A stretch of DNA of 64,000 nt from Dyella thiooxydans. Its GTDB lineage: Bacteria; Pseudomonadota; Gammaproteobacteria; Xanthomonadales; Rhodanobacteraceae. The translations under genes were made by a program, and so were the position numbers. Location of the stretch: contig NZ_CP014841.1 of NCBI RefSeq assembly GCF_001641285.1, positions 4,056,501 to 4,120,500 of the forward strand, written 5' to 3'. The notes beneath the pieces were generated by a model, which worked only from the letters and a program-made list of their open reading frames with translations, did not search any database and had not been told where the DNA came from. Numbering within the stretch: the first letter of the stretch is position 1; each line of letters begins with the position of its first letter. Shown piece by piece: positions 35,003-43,323 of the stretch.

Positions 35003-35944
35003 ATGGGACAGATACTCGCGCTGGTCGTCGTCATCGTGGTGGTCATCGTGATCACCAAGCTCGTGCGCATCGTGCCGCAGGGCTTCGAATGGACGGTCGA
35101 GACCTTCGGCAAATACACCCGGACGCTGTCGCCCGGCCTGCACCTGCTGGTGCCGGTCTACCAGTCGGTCGGCCGCAAGATCAACATGATGGAGCAGGTG
35201 CTGGACGTGCCCAGCCAGGATGTCATCACCAAGGACAATGCGGTGGTACGCGTCGACGGCGTGGTGTTCTACCAGGTGCTCGACGCGGCCAAGGCCGCCT
35301 ATGAGGTGTCCAACCTGGAGCAGGCCTCGCTGGCGCTGGTGATGACCAACATCCGCACCGTGCTCGGCTCGATGGACCTGGACGAATCGTTGAGCAAGCG
35401 CGACGAGATCAATGCGCGCCTGCTCAGCGTGGTCGACGAGGCCACCCACCCGTGGGGCGTGAAGGTCAACCGCATCGAGATCAAGGACATCGCGCCGCCG
35501 CGCGACCTGGTCGACTCGATGGCCCGGCAGATGAAGGCCGAGCGCGAGAAGCGCGCCAACATCCTGGAGGCTGAGGGCTTCAAGCAGGCGGCGATCCTCA
35601 AGGCCGACGGCGAAAAGCAGAGCGCGATCCTGGCCGCCGAAGGCAAGCGGGAGGCGGCGTTCCGCGAGGCCGAGGCGCGCGAGCGGCTGGCCGCGGCGGA
35701 AGCCAAGGCGACCACCCTGGTCTCCGACGCGATCGCCGGCGGCAACGTCAACGCGTTGAACTACTTCGTCGCCAACAAGTACGTCGAGGCGCTGAAGGAA
35801 ATGGCCAACTCACCCAACCAGAAGATGCTGCTGCTGCCGATGGAGGCCACCGGCATCCTCGGTTCGCTGGCCGGCATCGCCGAGCTGGCCAAGGAGTCGC
35901 TGGGCCAGCAGCAGACCAAGTCCTCCATTCCGCCGCCGCGCTGA
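35003..35944 (+). CDS. SPFH/stomatin-like membrane protein (QmcA type)
   Basis: 313 residues: an N-terminal membrane helix ([15 protein letters not shown]), an SPFH domain from about residue 22 ([21 protein letters not shown], then [15 protein letters not shown]), and a long Glu/Ala/Lys-rich coiled coil at about 180-245 (the repeated [17 protein letters not shown] wording is diagnostic). Members oligomerise into membrane microdomain scaffolds and modulate quality-control proteases. GGAGGAAGGGGG precedes ATG 35003. It is followed by its usual partner NfeD. Confidence 0.94.
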   Translation: MGQILALVVVIVVVIVITKLVRIVPQGFEWTVETFGKYTRTLSPGLHLLVPVYQSVGRKINMMEQVLDVPSQDVITKDNAVVRVDGVVFYQVLDAAKAAYEVSNLEQASLALVMTNIRTVLGSMDLDESLSKRDEINARLLSVVDEATHPWGVKVNRIEIKDIAPPRDLVDSMARQMKAEREKRANILEAEGFKQAAILKADGEKQSAILAAEGKREAAFREAEARERLAAAEAKATTLVSDAIAGGNVNALNYFVANKYVEALKEMANSPNQKMLLLPMEATGILGSLAGIAELAKESLGQQQTKSSIPPPR

Positions 35945-35963
35945 GTCGGCCTGGAGAGCGACC

Positions 35964-36410
35964 ATGTGGAATCTATCCGCGCATTACCTCTGGTGGATCC
36001 TGGCCCTGCTGCTGATCGGCGGCGAAGTGCTGATCCCCGGCTATTTCCTGCTGTGGATCGGCATCGCGGCCGCGGCGATGGGCGTACTGCTGTGGCTGGT
36101 GCCGGGCATGGGCCTGCTGCTGCAGGCGGTGCTGTTCGCGGTGCTGGCGCTGGCCGCCTGCGTGTTCTACGCCCGCAAGCTGCGTCCGCGCATCGAGCGC
36201 AGCGCGCCGGGCAGCGAGCGCCTCAACCGCCGTGCCGAACAGATGATCGGCCAGCGCTACGTGCTCAGCGAGGCTATCGTCAACGGCCGCGGCAAGGCGC
36301 GCGTGGGTGACGGCCAGTGGCTGGTGGCCGGCCCGGAGTTGCCGGTCGGTGCCACGGTGGAGGTGGTGGCCGTGGACGGCACCACCCTGCAGGTGCGTTC
36401 CGCGGCATGA
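35964..36410 (+). CDS. NfeD family membrane protein
   Basis: 148 residues: three or four N-terminal helices (WWILALLLIGGEVLIPGYFLLWIG...), then a C-terminal OB-fold beta domain (GQRYVLSEAIVNGRGKARVGDGQWLV...VEVVAVDGTTLQVR). This short form lacks the protease domain of long NfeD proteins and regularly sits beside a stomatin-like gene, as here (19-base gap). Its job is thought to be helping or anchoring the SPFH assembly. Confidence 0.92.
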   Translation: MWNLSAHYLWWILALLLIGGEVLIPGYFLLWIGIAAAAMGVLLWLVPGMGLLLQAVLFAVLALAACVFYARKLRPRIERSAPGSERLNRRAEQMIGQRYVLSEAIVNGRGKARVGDGQWLVAGPELPVGATVEVVAVDGTTLQVRSAA

Positions 36411-36447
36411 GCGGGTGGAGTCCGGCCAGGACCGGAGCGCGCGCGGC

Positions 36448-37731
36448 ATGAGCGCCGTCGTCCCCGTCGCTGCATCGGCCGATTTCTCCACGGCTGCGCT
36501 GAACACGCGGATCAGCTTCCTGGTGGAGCTGGCGCGCCGCCTGCACCAGTACGGCACCACCGCGCCCCGGCTGGAGATGGCGATCGCCCGCTCGGCGCAG
36601 CAGATGGGACTGGCCGCCGACGTCTGGTCCAGTCCCACCGCGATCATCATTTCGTTCTCCGACCTGGCCCAGGGCGACGAGGGGCTGGCGCAGGTCACCC
36701 AGGTGATGCGGCTGCCGCCGGGCGACGTGAACCTGGCGCGGTTGTGCGAGGCGGACGAAATCGCCGACCGCGTGATGTCCGGGGAGATCGAGCTGCGCGA
36801 GGGCTTCCGCCTGCTGCGGCTGCTCGGCCTGCCTGATACACGGCGGGCGCAGGCCGGCGTGGTGGCCAGCTACGGGCTGTCCGCCGCCTGCGTGGTGGGC
36901 CTGCTGCTGCACAGCTCGTGGGCGGACCTGCTGGCCTCGGGGCTGATCGGGCTGGTGATCGGCGCGATCACCATCCTCGCTGCCAGCCGGCCGCGGCTGG
37001 CGGCGGCCAGCGATGCGATCTGCGCGCTGGTGGCGACCACCATCGCGATCCTGGTCAGTGCCTACGTGGTGCCGCTGGCGGTGAAGTCGGTAGTGCTGGC
37101 GGGGCTGATCGTGCTGGTGCCGGGCATGTCGCTGACCACCGCCGTGCGCGAGATCTCCAGCCAGCACCTGGTGTCGGGGGTGGCGCGCATGGGTGGGGCG
37201 ATCTCCACGTTGCTCAAGCTCACCTTCGGCACCGTGGCGGCGACCCAGCTGTGCGGGGCGTTGGGCATCGATCCGGGGACCTATGCATTGCCGCCACTTC
37301 CGGGCTGGGTCGATTATCCGTCGCTGCTGCTGGGCGCATTCGGCTTCGCGATCCTGTTTCGCGCCGCGCGCCGCGACTGGCCAGTGGTGATCGGTGCGGT
37401 GCTGGTGGGTTATCTGGCCACGCGCTGGGGAGGATTGATTTCCGGCTCCATTCCGGGGGCGCCGTTCGGCGTATTCCTGGGCGGGTTCCTGCTGGGTTCG
37501 ATCGCCAATCTCTACGCCCGCTGGATGCATCGCCCCGGTGCGGTGATCCGCGAGCCCGGGATTATCCTGCTGGTGCCCGGAAGCGTGGGATTCCGCAGCG
37601 TGTCCTATCTGTTCGAGCGGGATACCGTGCTGGGACTGGATACCGGCGTACTACTGCTGACCCTGCTCGTTTCACTGGTGGCGGGGCTGCTTTTCGGCGA
37701 TCTGCTGGTATCGTCGCGGCGTTCGCTCTAG
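36448..37731 (+). CDS. Threonine/serine exporter family protein (ThrE type, fused two-domain form)
   Basis: 427 residues from ATG 36448. The N-terminal soluble part (about 1-130) has the FLVELARRLHQYGTTAPRLE and FSDLAQGDEG wording of the ThrE/DUF1212 family; about ten membrane helices follow, first the ThrE domain and then a ThrE_2 (DUF3815-like) domain with LFRAARRDWPVVIGAVLVGY. The characteristic VPGxxL motif occurs twice (IVLVPGMSLTTAVRE and ILLVPGSVGFRSVSYL). Expected to export threonine, serine or small peptides across the inner membrane. The link with the upstream SPFH/NfeD genes is only proximity. Confidence 0.88.
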   Translation: MSAVVPVAASADFSTAALNTRISFLVELARRLHQYGTTAPRLEMAIARSAQQMGLAADVWSSPTAIIISFSDLAQGDEGLAQVTQVMRLPPGDVNLARLCEADEIADRVMSGEIELREGFRLLRLLGLPDTRRAQAGVVASYGLSAACVVGLLLHSSWADLLASGLIGLVIGAITILAASRPRLAAASDAICALVATTIAILVSAYVVPLAVKSVVLAGLIVLVPGMSLTTAVREISSQHLVSGVARMGGAISTLLKLTFGTVAATQLCGALGIDPGTYALPPLPGWVDYPSLLLGAFGFAILFRAARRDWPVVIGAVLVGYLATRWGGLISGSIPGAPFGVFLGGFLLGSIANLYARWMHRPGAVIREPGIILLVPGSVGFRSVSYLFERDTVLGLDTGVLLLTLLVSLVAGLLFGDLLVSSRRSL

Positions 37732-37754
37732 CGCCTGTCTCCCGCGAAAAACAA

Positions 37755-37778
37755 AACGCCGGCGCGAAGGCCGGCGTT
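37755..37778 (-). terminator. Rho-independent terminator of the H-NS-like gene
   Basis: A perfect 9-bp stem, AACGCCGGC with GCCGGCGTT, and a six-base loop, followed on the minus strand by TTTTGTTTTT. It begins 27 bases after the hns-like stop. It may also weakly end transcription of the ThrE gene from the other side, although no T-run follows on the plus strand. Confidence 0.88.
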
Positions 37779-37805
37779 CCGCGGTTTCAATGGACCGTGC
37801 GGCGA

Positions 37806-38132
37806 TCAGATCGCCAGATCCTTTTCCTTCTTGCCGGCCTTCAGCGCGTCGTTGAACCAGCGCGGGCGCTTGCCACGGCCGGACCAGGTCTGCTCGGGAT
37901 TGGCAGGATTGCGGTACTTCGGGGCCACCGTGGTCTTGGCGCGACGCACCTTGCCGCCACGGGCGGAACCGAAGATGTCGTCGAAGGTGTAACCCTCGGC
38001 CTTGATCAGCGCGTGGACCTTCTCGCGCAGCTTGCCGACCTTTTCCTTGCGCAGTTCTTCCTGGCGGGTCTGCGCTTTGGCGATCAGGTCGTTGAGCTGG
38101 TTGTGGTTGAGATTCTTGATATCGACGGCCAT
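37806..38132 (-). CDS. H-NS family histone-like protein
   Basis: 108 residues from ATG 38132 (GGAG seven bases upstream; an in-frame TTG at 38138 is less likely). N-terminal coiled coil for oligomerisation (LNDLIAKAQTRQEELRKEKVGKL), a basic linker (GGKVRRAKTT) and the C-terminal H-NS core YRNPANPEQTWSGRGKRPRW, which inserts into the minor groove of AT-rich DNA. A nucleoid protein that silences AT-rich, often horizontally acquired genes. Its own upstream region (38133-38300) is clearly AT-richer than its surroundings, consistent with autoregulation. Confidence 0.95.
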   Translation of the reverse strand: MAVDIKNLNHNQLNDLIAKAQTRQEELRKEKVGKLREKVHALIKAEGYTFDDIFGSARGGKVRRAKTTVAPKYRNPANPEQTWSGRGKRPRWFNDALKAGKKEKDLAI

Positions 38133-38381
38133 GGACAACTCCGCGTTGGAATATTCAATTGACTGGTTTTGGTATCGCCATTAAGGCGATTGCGCCATCC
38201 TGATGCGGCACGCATTCTCCCGTAATAGATGGCGATTTGCAAAATATTCGTGCCGGCGTGATGGAATCGTCTTTACGGATGTTACCTGCCGCGTTTGCCA
38301 ATAAAGCCGATGCGGCCGGATTATCCGGGTGCTGGTGACGGTGTGCGTGGGGATTATCAGGCGGCATCCGGCACGCAATAA

Positions 38382-38405
38382 AAAAGCCGCCCGAAGGCGG
38401 CTTTT
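38382..38405 (-). terminator. Rho-independent terminator of proS
   Basis: A perfect 10-bp stem, AAAAGCCGCC with GGCGGCTTTT, and the tetraloop CGAA, followed on the minus strand by TTTTTTATTG. It lies 20 bases downstream of the proS stop codon. The interval 38133-38381 holds no gene; it carries the hns-like promoter region and a small ATCGCC/GGCGAT hairpin at 38174-38190. Confidence 0.93.
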
Positions 38406-38425
38406 CATTTGCAGTGTGCTGGCAA

Positions 38426-40123
38426 TCAGCCAAATAGCCGAAGCAGTTCGTCCACCGTGACCTGGCGGCTCTCGGCCGCGTCGCGCGCGCGGTATTCCAG
38501 CGTGCCGGCGGCCACCCCGCGTTCGCTCACCACCACGCGGTGCGGAATGCCGATCAGCTCCATGTCCGCGAACATCGCGCCCGGGCGCAGGCCGCGATCG
38601 TCCAGCACCACCTCGATACCGCGGGCGGCCAGCTCCGAATAGAGCGATTCGGCGGCCGCGGTGACCTCGGCCTGGCCCTTGGGATTGATCATGCACACCG
38701 CCACGCGCCAGGGCGCCATCGGCTCCGGCCAGAGGATGCCGGCGTCGTCGTGGCGCTGTTCGATCGCGGCGGCCACGATGCGGCTCACGCCGATGCCGTA
38801 GCAGCCCATCAGCATCACCTGTGCCTTGCCCTGGTCGTCGAGCACGGTGGCGTCCATCGCCTCGGCGTATTTGGAGCCGAGCTGGAACACGTGGCCAACC
38901 TCGATGCCGCGGGCGATCCGCAGCGTGCCCAGGCCATCCGGCGAGGGGTCGCCGGCGACCACCTGGCGGATGTCCTCCACCCGGGTGATGCGTGCGTCGC
39001 GCTCCCAGTTGGCACCGGTGTAGTGGGTGTCGTCGGTATTGCCGCCGCAGACGAAGTCGGCCAGCACGGCCGCGCTGCGATCGACGATCAACGGGATCGA
39101 CTCCGGCAGGCCGACCGGGCCGATCGAGCCGGGCTTCGCGCCGATGGCGGCCACGATCTCCTCCTCGGACGCCATCACGATGTCGTCCGTCAGCTCGGGC
39201 AGCTTGTTGGCCTTCACCTCGTTGAACGCGTGGTCGCCGCGCAGGCACAGCGCGACCAGACCCTCGCGGCCCTTGACGATCAGCGTCTTCACGCACTGCG
39301 TCGCCGGCACCCTCAGGAAGGCGGAGACCTCGTCGATGGTTTTCTGCTTCGGCGTGTCGACGCGGGACAGGGCAGCGGACGGTGCCGGGCGCGCGATGGC
39401 GGGCGACAGCGCCTCGGCCTTCTCCACGTTGGCGGCATAGTCCGAGCCGTCGGAGAAGGCGATCACGTCCTCGCCGGAGTCGGCGATTACCTGGAACTCG
39501 TGGCTGGCGTTGCCGCCGATCGCGCCGGTGTCCGCCTGCACGGCGCGGAACTTCAGGCCAAGCCGGGTGAAGATGCGCCCATAGGCGTCGTACATTGCCT
39601 GGTAGGTCTGTGCCAGCGACTCCTGGCCGAGGTGGAAGGAGTAGGCGTCCTTCATCAGGAACTCGCGCGCGCGCATCACGCCGAAGCGGGGGCGGATCTC
39701 GTCGCGGAACTTGGTCTGGATCTGGTAGAAGTTGACCGGAAGCTGCTTGTAGCTCTTCAGTTCCTGGCGTGCGAAGTCGGTGATCACTTCCTCGGCGGTG
39801 GGCGCATAGCAGAAATCCTGCGCCTTGCGGTCGGCGATCTTCAGCAGTTGTCCGCCGAACTTCTCCCAGCGGCCGGTTTCCTCCCACAGCTCTCTCGGTT
39901 GCACCGTGGGCATCAGCATCTCGATTGCGCCGGCGCGGTCCATTTCCTCGCGCACGACCGCCTCGACCTTGCGCAGTACGCGCAGGCCGAGCGGGGTCCA
40001 GGTATAGAGGCCGGCCGCCAGCTTGCGGATCATGCCGGCGCGCAGCATCAGCTTGTGGCTGACCAGCTCGGCTTCGGCGGGGACTTCCTTGACGGTGGCC
40101 AGGTGGAATTGGCTGAGGCGCAT
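38426..40123 (-). CDS. proS: Prolyl-tRNA synthetase
   Basis: 565 residues, the normal length for the bacterial-type enzyme. Class II core at the N-terminus with [20 protein letters not shown], motif 2 [20 protein letters not shown] and the TAEEVITD loop; the inserted editing domain (about 230-390, with [20 protein letters not shown]) that clears mischarged alanyl-tRNA; motif 3 GCYGIGVSR; and the C-terminal anticodon-binding domain. Standalone gene with its own terminator. It makes Pro-tRNA in the cytoplasm. Confidence 0.97.
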   Translation of the reverse strand: MRLSQFHLATVKEVPAEAELVSHKLMLRAGMIRKLAAGLYTWTPLGLRVLRKVEAVVREEMDRAGAIEMLMPTVQPRELWEETGRWEKFGGQLLKIADRKAQDFCYAPTAEEVITDFARQELKSYKQLPVNFYQIQTKFRDEIRPRFGVMRAREFLMKDAYSFHLGQESLAQTYQAMYDAYGRIFTRLGLKFRAVQADTGAIGGNASHEFQVIADSGEDVIAFSDGSDYAANVEKAEALSPAIARPAPSAALSRVDTPKQKTIDEVSAFLRVPATQCVKTLIVKGREGLVALCLRGDHAFNEVKANKLPELTDDIVMASEEEIVAAIGAKPGSIGPVGLPESIPLIVDRSAAVLADFVCGGNTDDTHYTGANWERDARITRVEDIRQVVAGDPSPDGLGTLRIARGIEVGHVFQLGSKYAEAMDATVLDDQGKAQVMLMGCYGIGVSRIVAAAIEQRHDDAGILWPEPMAPWRVAVCMINPKGQAEVTAAAESLYSELAARGIEVVLDDRGLRPGAMFADMELIGIPHRVVVSERGVAAGTLEYRARDAAESRQVTVDELLRLFG

Positions 40124-40201
40124 GCGGGCGATCCGGCGTTCGGGGTAAAGGCGCCGATTATGCCAGCCGGAGGACCATCAGGGCTGTTCCCCCACCGGGG
40201 A

Positions 40202-40636
40202 CTATTGCTGCTCGAGGCAATACTGCGAGTACTGCGCCTGGGCCGAGTCGGTCTGCGCCTTGCGCTGGTCGGCGTCGAGCAGCACCTGCTTTCCATTCTG
40301 CTGCATGACGACGGGGCCGTTGCCATGCAGGGCGGCGAGGTTGGTTTTCAGCGACGCGCAGAGCTTGGCCCGGTTGGCAGGCGTGTCCTGCATGGGCAGG
40401 TTCGAGGAAACGGCCTCCGGCCCCGTGTCGGCCGGCTGGCTACCGGTCGGCGCGGCCGCGGGCCTGGCCAGGGGTTCGGCATCGCCGGTCAGGGTGATGC
40501 GCTTGTATTTCGTCCCCGGAGGAGGGGCGGACTCGGTGTAATGCACCACGCCATGAGTATCGACCCATTTGTAAGCCTGGGCCGATACGCTGCAACTGGC
40601 GGCCAGCAGCAGGACGAACAGGGGGCGACGGAACAT
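40202..40636 (-). CDS. DUF4124 domain protein, exported
   Basis: 144 residues from ATG 40636 (GGAGA five bases upstream). The signal peptide FVLLLAASCSVSAQA is directly followed by the DUF4124 hallmark YKWVDTHGVVHYTESAPP, then a low-complexity Pro/Ala linker and a C-terminal part with a TPANRAKLC...QYCLEQQ cysteine pair. Such small periplasmic proteins are very common in gammaproteobacteria and have no established function. Divergent from pssA. Confidence 0.87.
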   Translation of the reverse strand: MFRRPLFVLLLAASCSVSAQAYKWVDTHGVVHYTESAPPPGTKYKRITLTGDAEPLARPAAAPTGSQPADTGPEAVSSNLPMQDTPANRAKLCASLKTNLAALHGNGPVVMQQNGKQVLLDADQRKAQTDSAQAQYSQYCLEQQ

Positions 40637-40742
40637 GGTGCTCTCCAGGGGCGCGGGTTCAGGCGCCTTTCGTATCACCGGCGCGGGCCGGACTCAAGCG
40701 CCGGTGTTCTACAATGCGCGCCAGCTTCCACTGGATCGGTCG

Positions 40743-41519
40743 ATGAACCCCGACACGCCCGTACGACGGCCGCGCCACCGCGGCATCTACCTGCTGCCGA
40801 ACCTGTTCACCACCGCGGCCATGTTCTCGGGGTTTTACGCCATCGTGGCGAGCATTGGGGGCCGTTACACCGAGGCGGCGATCGCGGTGTTCGTGGCCGC
40901 GCTGCTGGACGGCCTGGATGGCCGCGTGGCGCGCATGACCCACACGCAGAGCGAGTTCGGCGTGCAGTACGACTCGCTGTCCGACCTGGTCAGCTTCGGC
41001 CTGGCGCCGGCGCTGGTGATGTACACCTGGTCGCTGTCGGCCCTGCGCGAGTACGGGCCGATGTGGGGCAAGGTGGGCTGGGCAGCGGCGTTCATCTACG
41101 CCGCCTGCGGCGCGTTGCGGCTGGCCCGCTTCAACACCCAGGTGGCGGTGGTCGACAAGCGCTATTTTCAGGGTCTGGCCAGCCCGTCGGCTGCGGCCGT
41201 CTGCATGTCGTTCGTCTGGACCATGGAGAAGACCGGCATCGCCGGCAGCACCCTGTGCTTCGTCACGCCGGTACTGGCGATGGTGACCGGCCTGCTGATG
41301 GTCAGCCGATTCCGTTATTTCAGCTTCAAGTCGTTGCCGTGGACCGCCGGCGAGGGCGTGTCGTTCGTCTGGATGGTCGTGGCCGTGCTGGTACTGGTGC
41401 TGCTGGCGATCGATCCGCCGCGGCTGTTGCTGGCGGTGTTCTCCGCCTACCTGCTGTCCGGTCCGGTGCTGACCCTGTGGGGGCGTGCCACCCATCGCCG
41501 CGTCCGGCGGGGCACCTGA
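40743..41519 (+). CDS. pssA: CDP-diacylglycerol-serine O-phosphatidyltransferase
   Basis: 258 residues. The CDP-alcohol phosphatidyltransferase motif DGLDGRVARMTHTQSEFG plus V-x-Y-D-S-L-S-D gives all the catalytic aspartates (DG-x2-AR-x8-G-x3-D-x3-D). Seven or eight membrane helices surround it. This is the membrane-integral type II enzyme rather than the soluble E. coli PssA, and it makes phosphatidylserine on the way to phosphatidylethanolamine. Start ATG 40743 follows a tight region shared with the divergent DUF4124 gene. holD follows after 11 bases. Confidence 0.93.
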   Translation: MNPDTPVRRPRHRGIYLLPNLFTTAAMFSGFYAIVASIGGRYTEAAIAVFVAALLDGLDGRVARMTHTQSEFGVQYDSLSDLVSFGLAPALVMYTWSLSALREYGPMWGKVGWAAAFIYAACGALRLARFNTQVAVVDKRYFQGLASPSAAAVCMSFVWTMEKTGIAGSTLCFVTPVLAMVTGLLMVSRFRYFSFKSLPWTAGEGVSFVWMVVAVLVLVLLAIDPPRLLLAVFSAYLLSGPVLTLWGRATHRRVRRGT

Positions 41520-41530
41520 GGAGGCTGCCG

Positions 41531-42004
41531 ATGCTCGATGCGCGCCGCCAGCAGGTCCTGCAGGCCATGGGCATCACGCCGTGGGTGCGTCGGGTGCGCG
41601 AGTCGGGCGCCCCGGCCGAGGAGCCGATGCTGGATGCGCCGGCGGTCGAACCACCGGTGGCGCGCTGCATCGTGGTGCTGCCGGCGCAGCTGCCGCCGCG
41701 GACCATGGACGTGCTGGGGCGGGCGCTGCAGGCGGCGGGCGCCGGGATCGCCCGGGCCGGGCGGGTGCTGGTGGCCGATGGCCAACCGCAGGGGCCCGTG
41801 CCGCATGCGCCGGCTTATCTCGTGTTCGGGCAGGCCCAGGCGCATGCGCTGGGGCGCGAGCTGCCGGCGGCGGTGATGAGCCAGGCACACATCGCCCTGG
41901 TCGATGCTCCGGAGGCGCTGTTCGCCGGTGCGCAGGGCAAGCGGCGGTTGTGGGCGGCGCTCAGACAGTTGCGTCGCGCACTGGCGGTGGCCGGAGCGGG
42001 CTAG
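41531..42004 (+). CDS. holD: DNA polymerase III psi subunit (HolD-like)
   Basis: 157 residues. The N-terminus, RRQQVLQAMGITPWVRR, resembles the E. coli psi peptide RRDWQLQQLGITQWSLRR that binds the chi subunit, and the C-terminus ends with an RLWAALRQL helix where psi has ALWQQI. The middle is diverged and Ala/Pro-rich. The decisive context is rimI two bases downstream, because holD-rimI is the conserved gammaproteobacterial order. Psi links chi/SSB to the clamp loader. Automatic annotation would often call this hypothetical. Start ATG 41531 has GAGGAGG upstream overlapping the pssA stop. Confidence 0.78.
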   Translation: MLDARRQQVLQAMGITPWVRRVRESGAPAEEPMLDAPAVEPPVARCIVVLPAQLPPRTMDVLGRALQAAGAGIARAGRVLVADGQPQGPVPHAPAYLVFGQAQAHALGRELPAAVMSQAHIALVDAPEALFAGAQGKRRLWAALRQLRRALAVAGAG

Positions 42005-42005
42005 C

Positions 42006-42485
42006 GTGGCCGTGGTGAGCCCGCCGGCGAGCGAGATCCGCGCCCTGCAGCCGCAGGATCTCGATGCCGTGGCCGCGCTGGAAGCGGAGTCCTACGAATT
42101 CCCCTGGAGCCGCGGCATCTTCTCCGACTGCCTGCGCGCGGGTCATCCGTGCTGGGTGCTGTGGGTTGAAGGGCAGATCGCCGGCTACGGCATCCTGTCG
42201 ATCGCTGCCGGCGAGGCGCACGTGCTGAATCTTTGCATCGGCCGCCAGTGGCAGGGGCGCGGCCTGGGTCGGCGCCTGCTGATGCGTCTGCTCGACGTGA
42301 TCCGCTGGAGCCGCGCCGAGCGCGTGTTCCTGGAAGTGCGTCCGTCCAATCCGGTGGCGCAGAGCCTGTACCGTTCGGTGGGGTTCACCGAGATCGGTCG
42401 GCGTCCCCGTTATTACCCGGCGCGCGAAGGCCGCGAGGACGCCATCGTGATGGAGCTGGTGCTCGGTCTCGACCACACGGGTTGA
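42006..42485 (+). CDS. rimI: Ribosomal protein S18 alanine N-acetyltransferase
   Basis: 159 residues from GTG 42006, one base after the holD stop; GTG 42012 is possible. GNAT fold with the acetyl-CoA motif GRQWQGRGLGRRLL, the preceding ACD-type strand AHVLNLCIG, and the RimI-type EVRPSNPVAQSLYRSVGFTEIGRRPRYY. It acetylates the N-terminus of ribosomal protein S18. Translational coupling to holD is likely. Confidence 0.93.
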   Translation: MAVVSPPASEIRALQPQDLDAVAALEAESYEFPWSRGIFSDCLRAGHPCWVLWVEGQIAGYGILSIAAGEAHVLNLCIGRQWQGRGLGRRLLMRLLDVIRWSRAERVFLEVRPSNPVAQSLYRSVGFTEIGRRPRYYPAREGREDAIVMELVLGLDHTG

Positions 42486-42543
42486 GTCGCCTCGTGCCCG
42501 CGGCCCATCTCGATCATTTCTCCGGATGTTGAAGAGGTATTGC

Positions 42544-43236
42544 ATGACCGCTGGCGGGACCTATTCGACCAACTGGTTCGAGCACAACGTACCCCACTGG
42601 GAGCGCTGGCTCGCTTCATTGCGCGGTCGGTCCGGGCTGCGGGCCCTGGAGATCGGCAGCTTCGAGGGGCGTTCGACGGTCTGGCTGTGCGAGAACGTGC
42701 TGACCGCCGCCGACGCGACGATCGATTGCGTCGACCTGTTCCAGCACGACCCGGTCTACGGCGACTACCACGCACGGTTCCGGCAGAACACGGCGCGCTG
42801 GCGCGAACGTATCCGCGAGCTTCCCGGACGAAGCTACGAGGCGCTCAAGCGGCTCGACGGCCCGTACGACCTCGTCTACGTGGACGGCTGGCACTCGGCG
42901 TTCGGTGCCCTGGCCGACGGCGTGATGGCCTGGCCGATGCTTCGCGTCGGCGGCGTGATGATCTTCGACGACTACCTGTGGGTGCCGCCCAAGCTGGGCG
43001 CACCACCGCGGCCGGCATGGTGGCGGCGCAAGTGGGAAAAACTGCATGGGCGCGACTGGCGCAAATTTTCCCTGATGCGCCAGATCGAGACGGTGCGCCT
43101 GGATACGCCGAAGCTGGGCGTCGATGGCCTGCTCGCCACCCTGGAGGGGCACTACGAGTTGTTGGGCATCTCCAACCAGCTGGCGCTGCGCAAGACCCGG
43201 GGCTTCGACGCCGGCCAGGTTGGCCACGACACCTGA
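42544..43236 (+). CDS. Class I SAM-dependent methyltransferase
   Basis: 230 residues from ATG 42544 (AAGAGG six bases upstream). Rossmann-type motif I is LEIGSFEGRSTVWL, motif II is CVDLF, and YDLVYVDGWHS with VGGVMIFDDY gives the Methyltransf_24 pattern often found in surface-sugar and class I-like O-methyltransferases. The C-terminal half has a basic, Trp-rich stretch (WWRRKWEKLHGRDWRK). The substrate is unknown and the gene seems to stand alone. Confidence 0.82.
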   Translation: MTAGGTYSTNWFEHNVPHWERWLASLRGRSGLRALEIGSFEGRSTVWLCENVLTAADATIDCVDLFQHDPVYGDYHARFRQNTARWRERIRELPGRSYEALKRLDGPYDLVYVDGWHSAFGALADGVMAWPMLRVGGVMIFDDYLWVPPKLGAPPRPAWWRRKWEKLHGRDWRKFSLMRQIETVRLDTPKLGVDGLLATLEGHYELLGISNQLALRKTRGFDAGQVGHDT

Positions 43237-43292
43237 CGTTCGGCCTCCGCGGCATCGAGCGGGCCAGGCGGCGCCATCCGTGCCCGGCCGCC

Positions 43293-43311
43293 GCTGCCCG
43301 TTGCGGGCGGC
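43293..43311. terminator. GC-rich hairpin between convergent methyltransferase and valS genes
   Basis: GCTGCCCG and CGGGCGGC form an 8-bp stem (one G-T wobble) with a TTG loop in the 87-base gap between converging genes. No T-run follows on either strand, so a terminator role is only suggested by position. Confidence 0.3.
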
Positions 43312-43323
43312 GCCCGCGATCGA

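Noticed and set aside
38139-38425. A tRNA or small RNA in the gap between the hns-like gene and proS
   Set aside because: No cloverleaf or conserved tRNA boxes are visible; the gap is explained by an AT-rich promoter region and the proS terminator.
38540-42004. A 1154-codon open frame on the plus strand across proS and pssA
   Set aside because: It runs antisense to proS and out of frame with pssA; its protein is low-complexity His/Arg/Gly. Only its last 158 codons (holD) are real.
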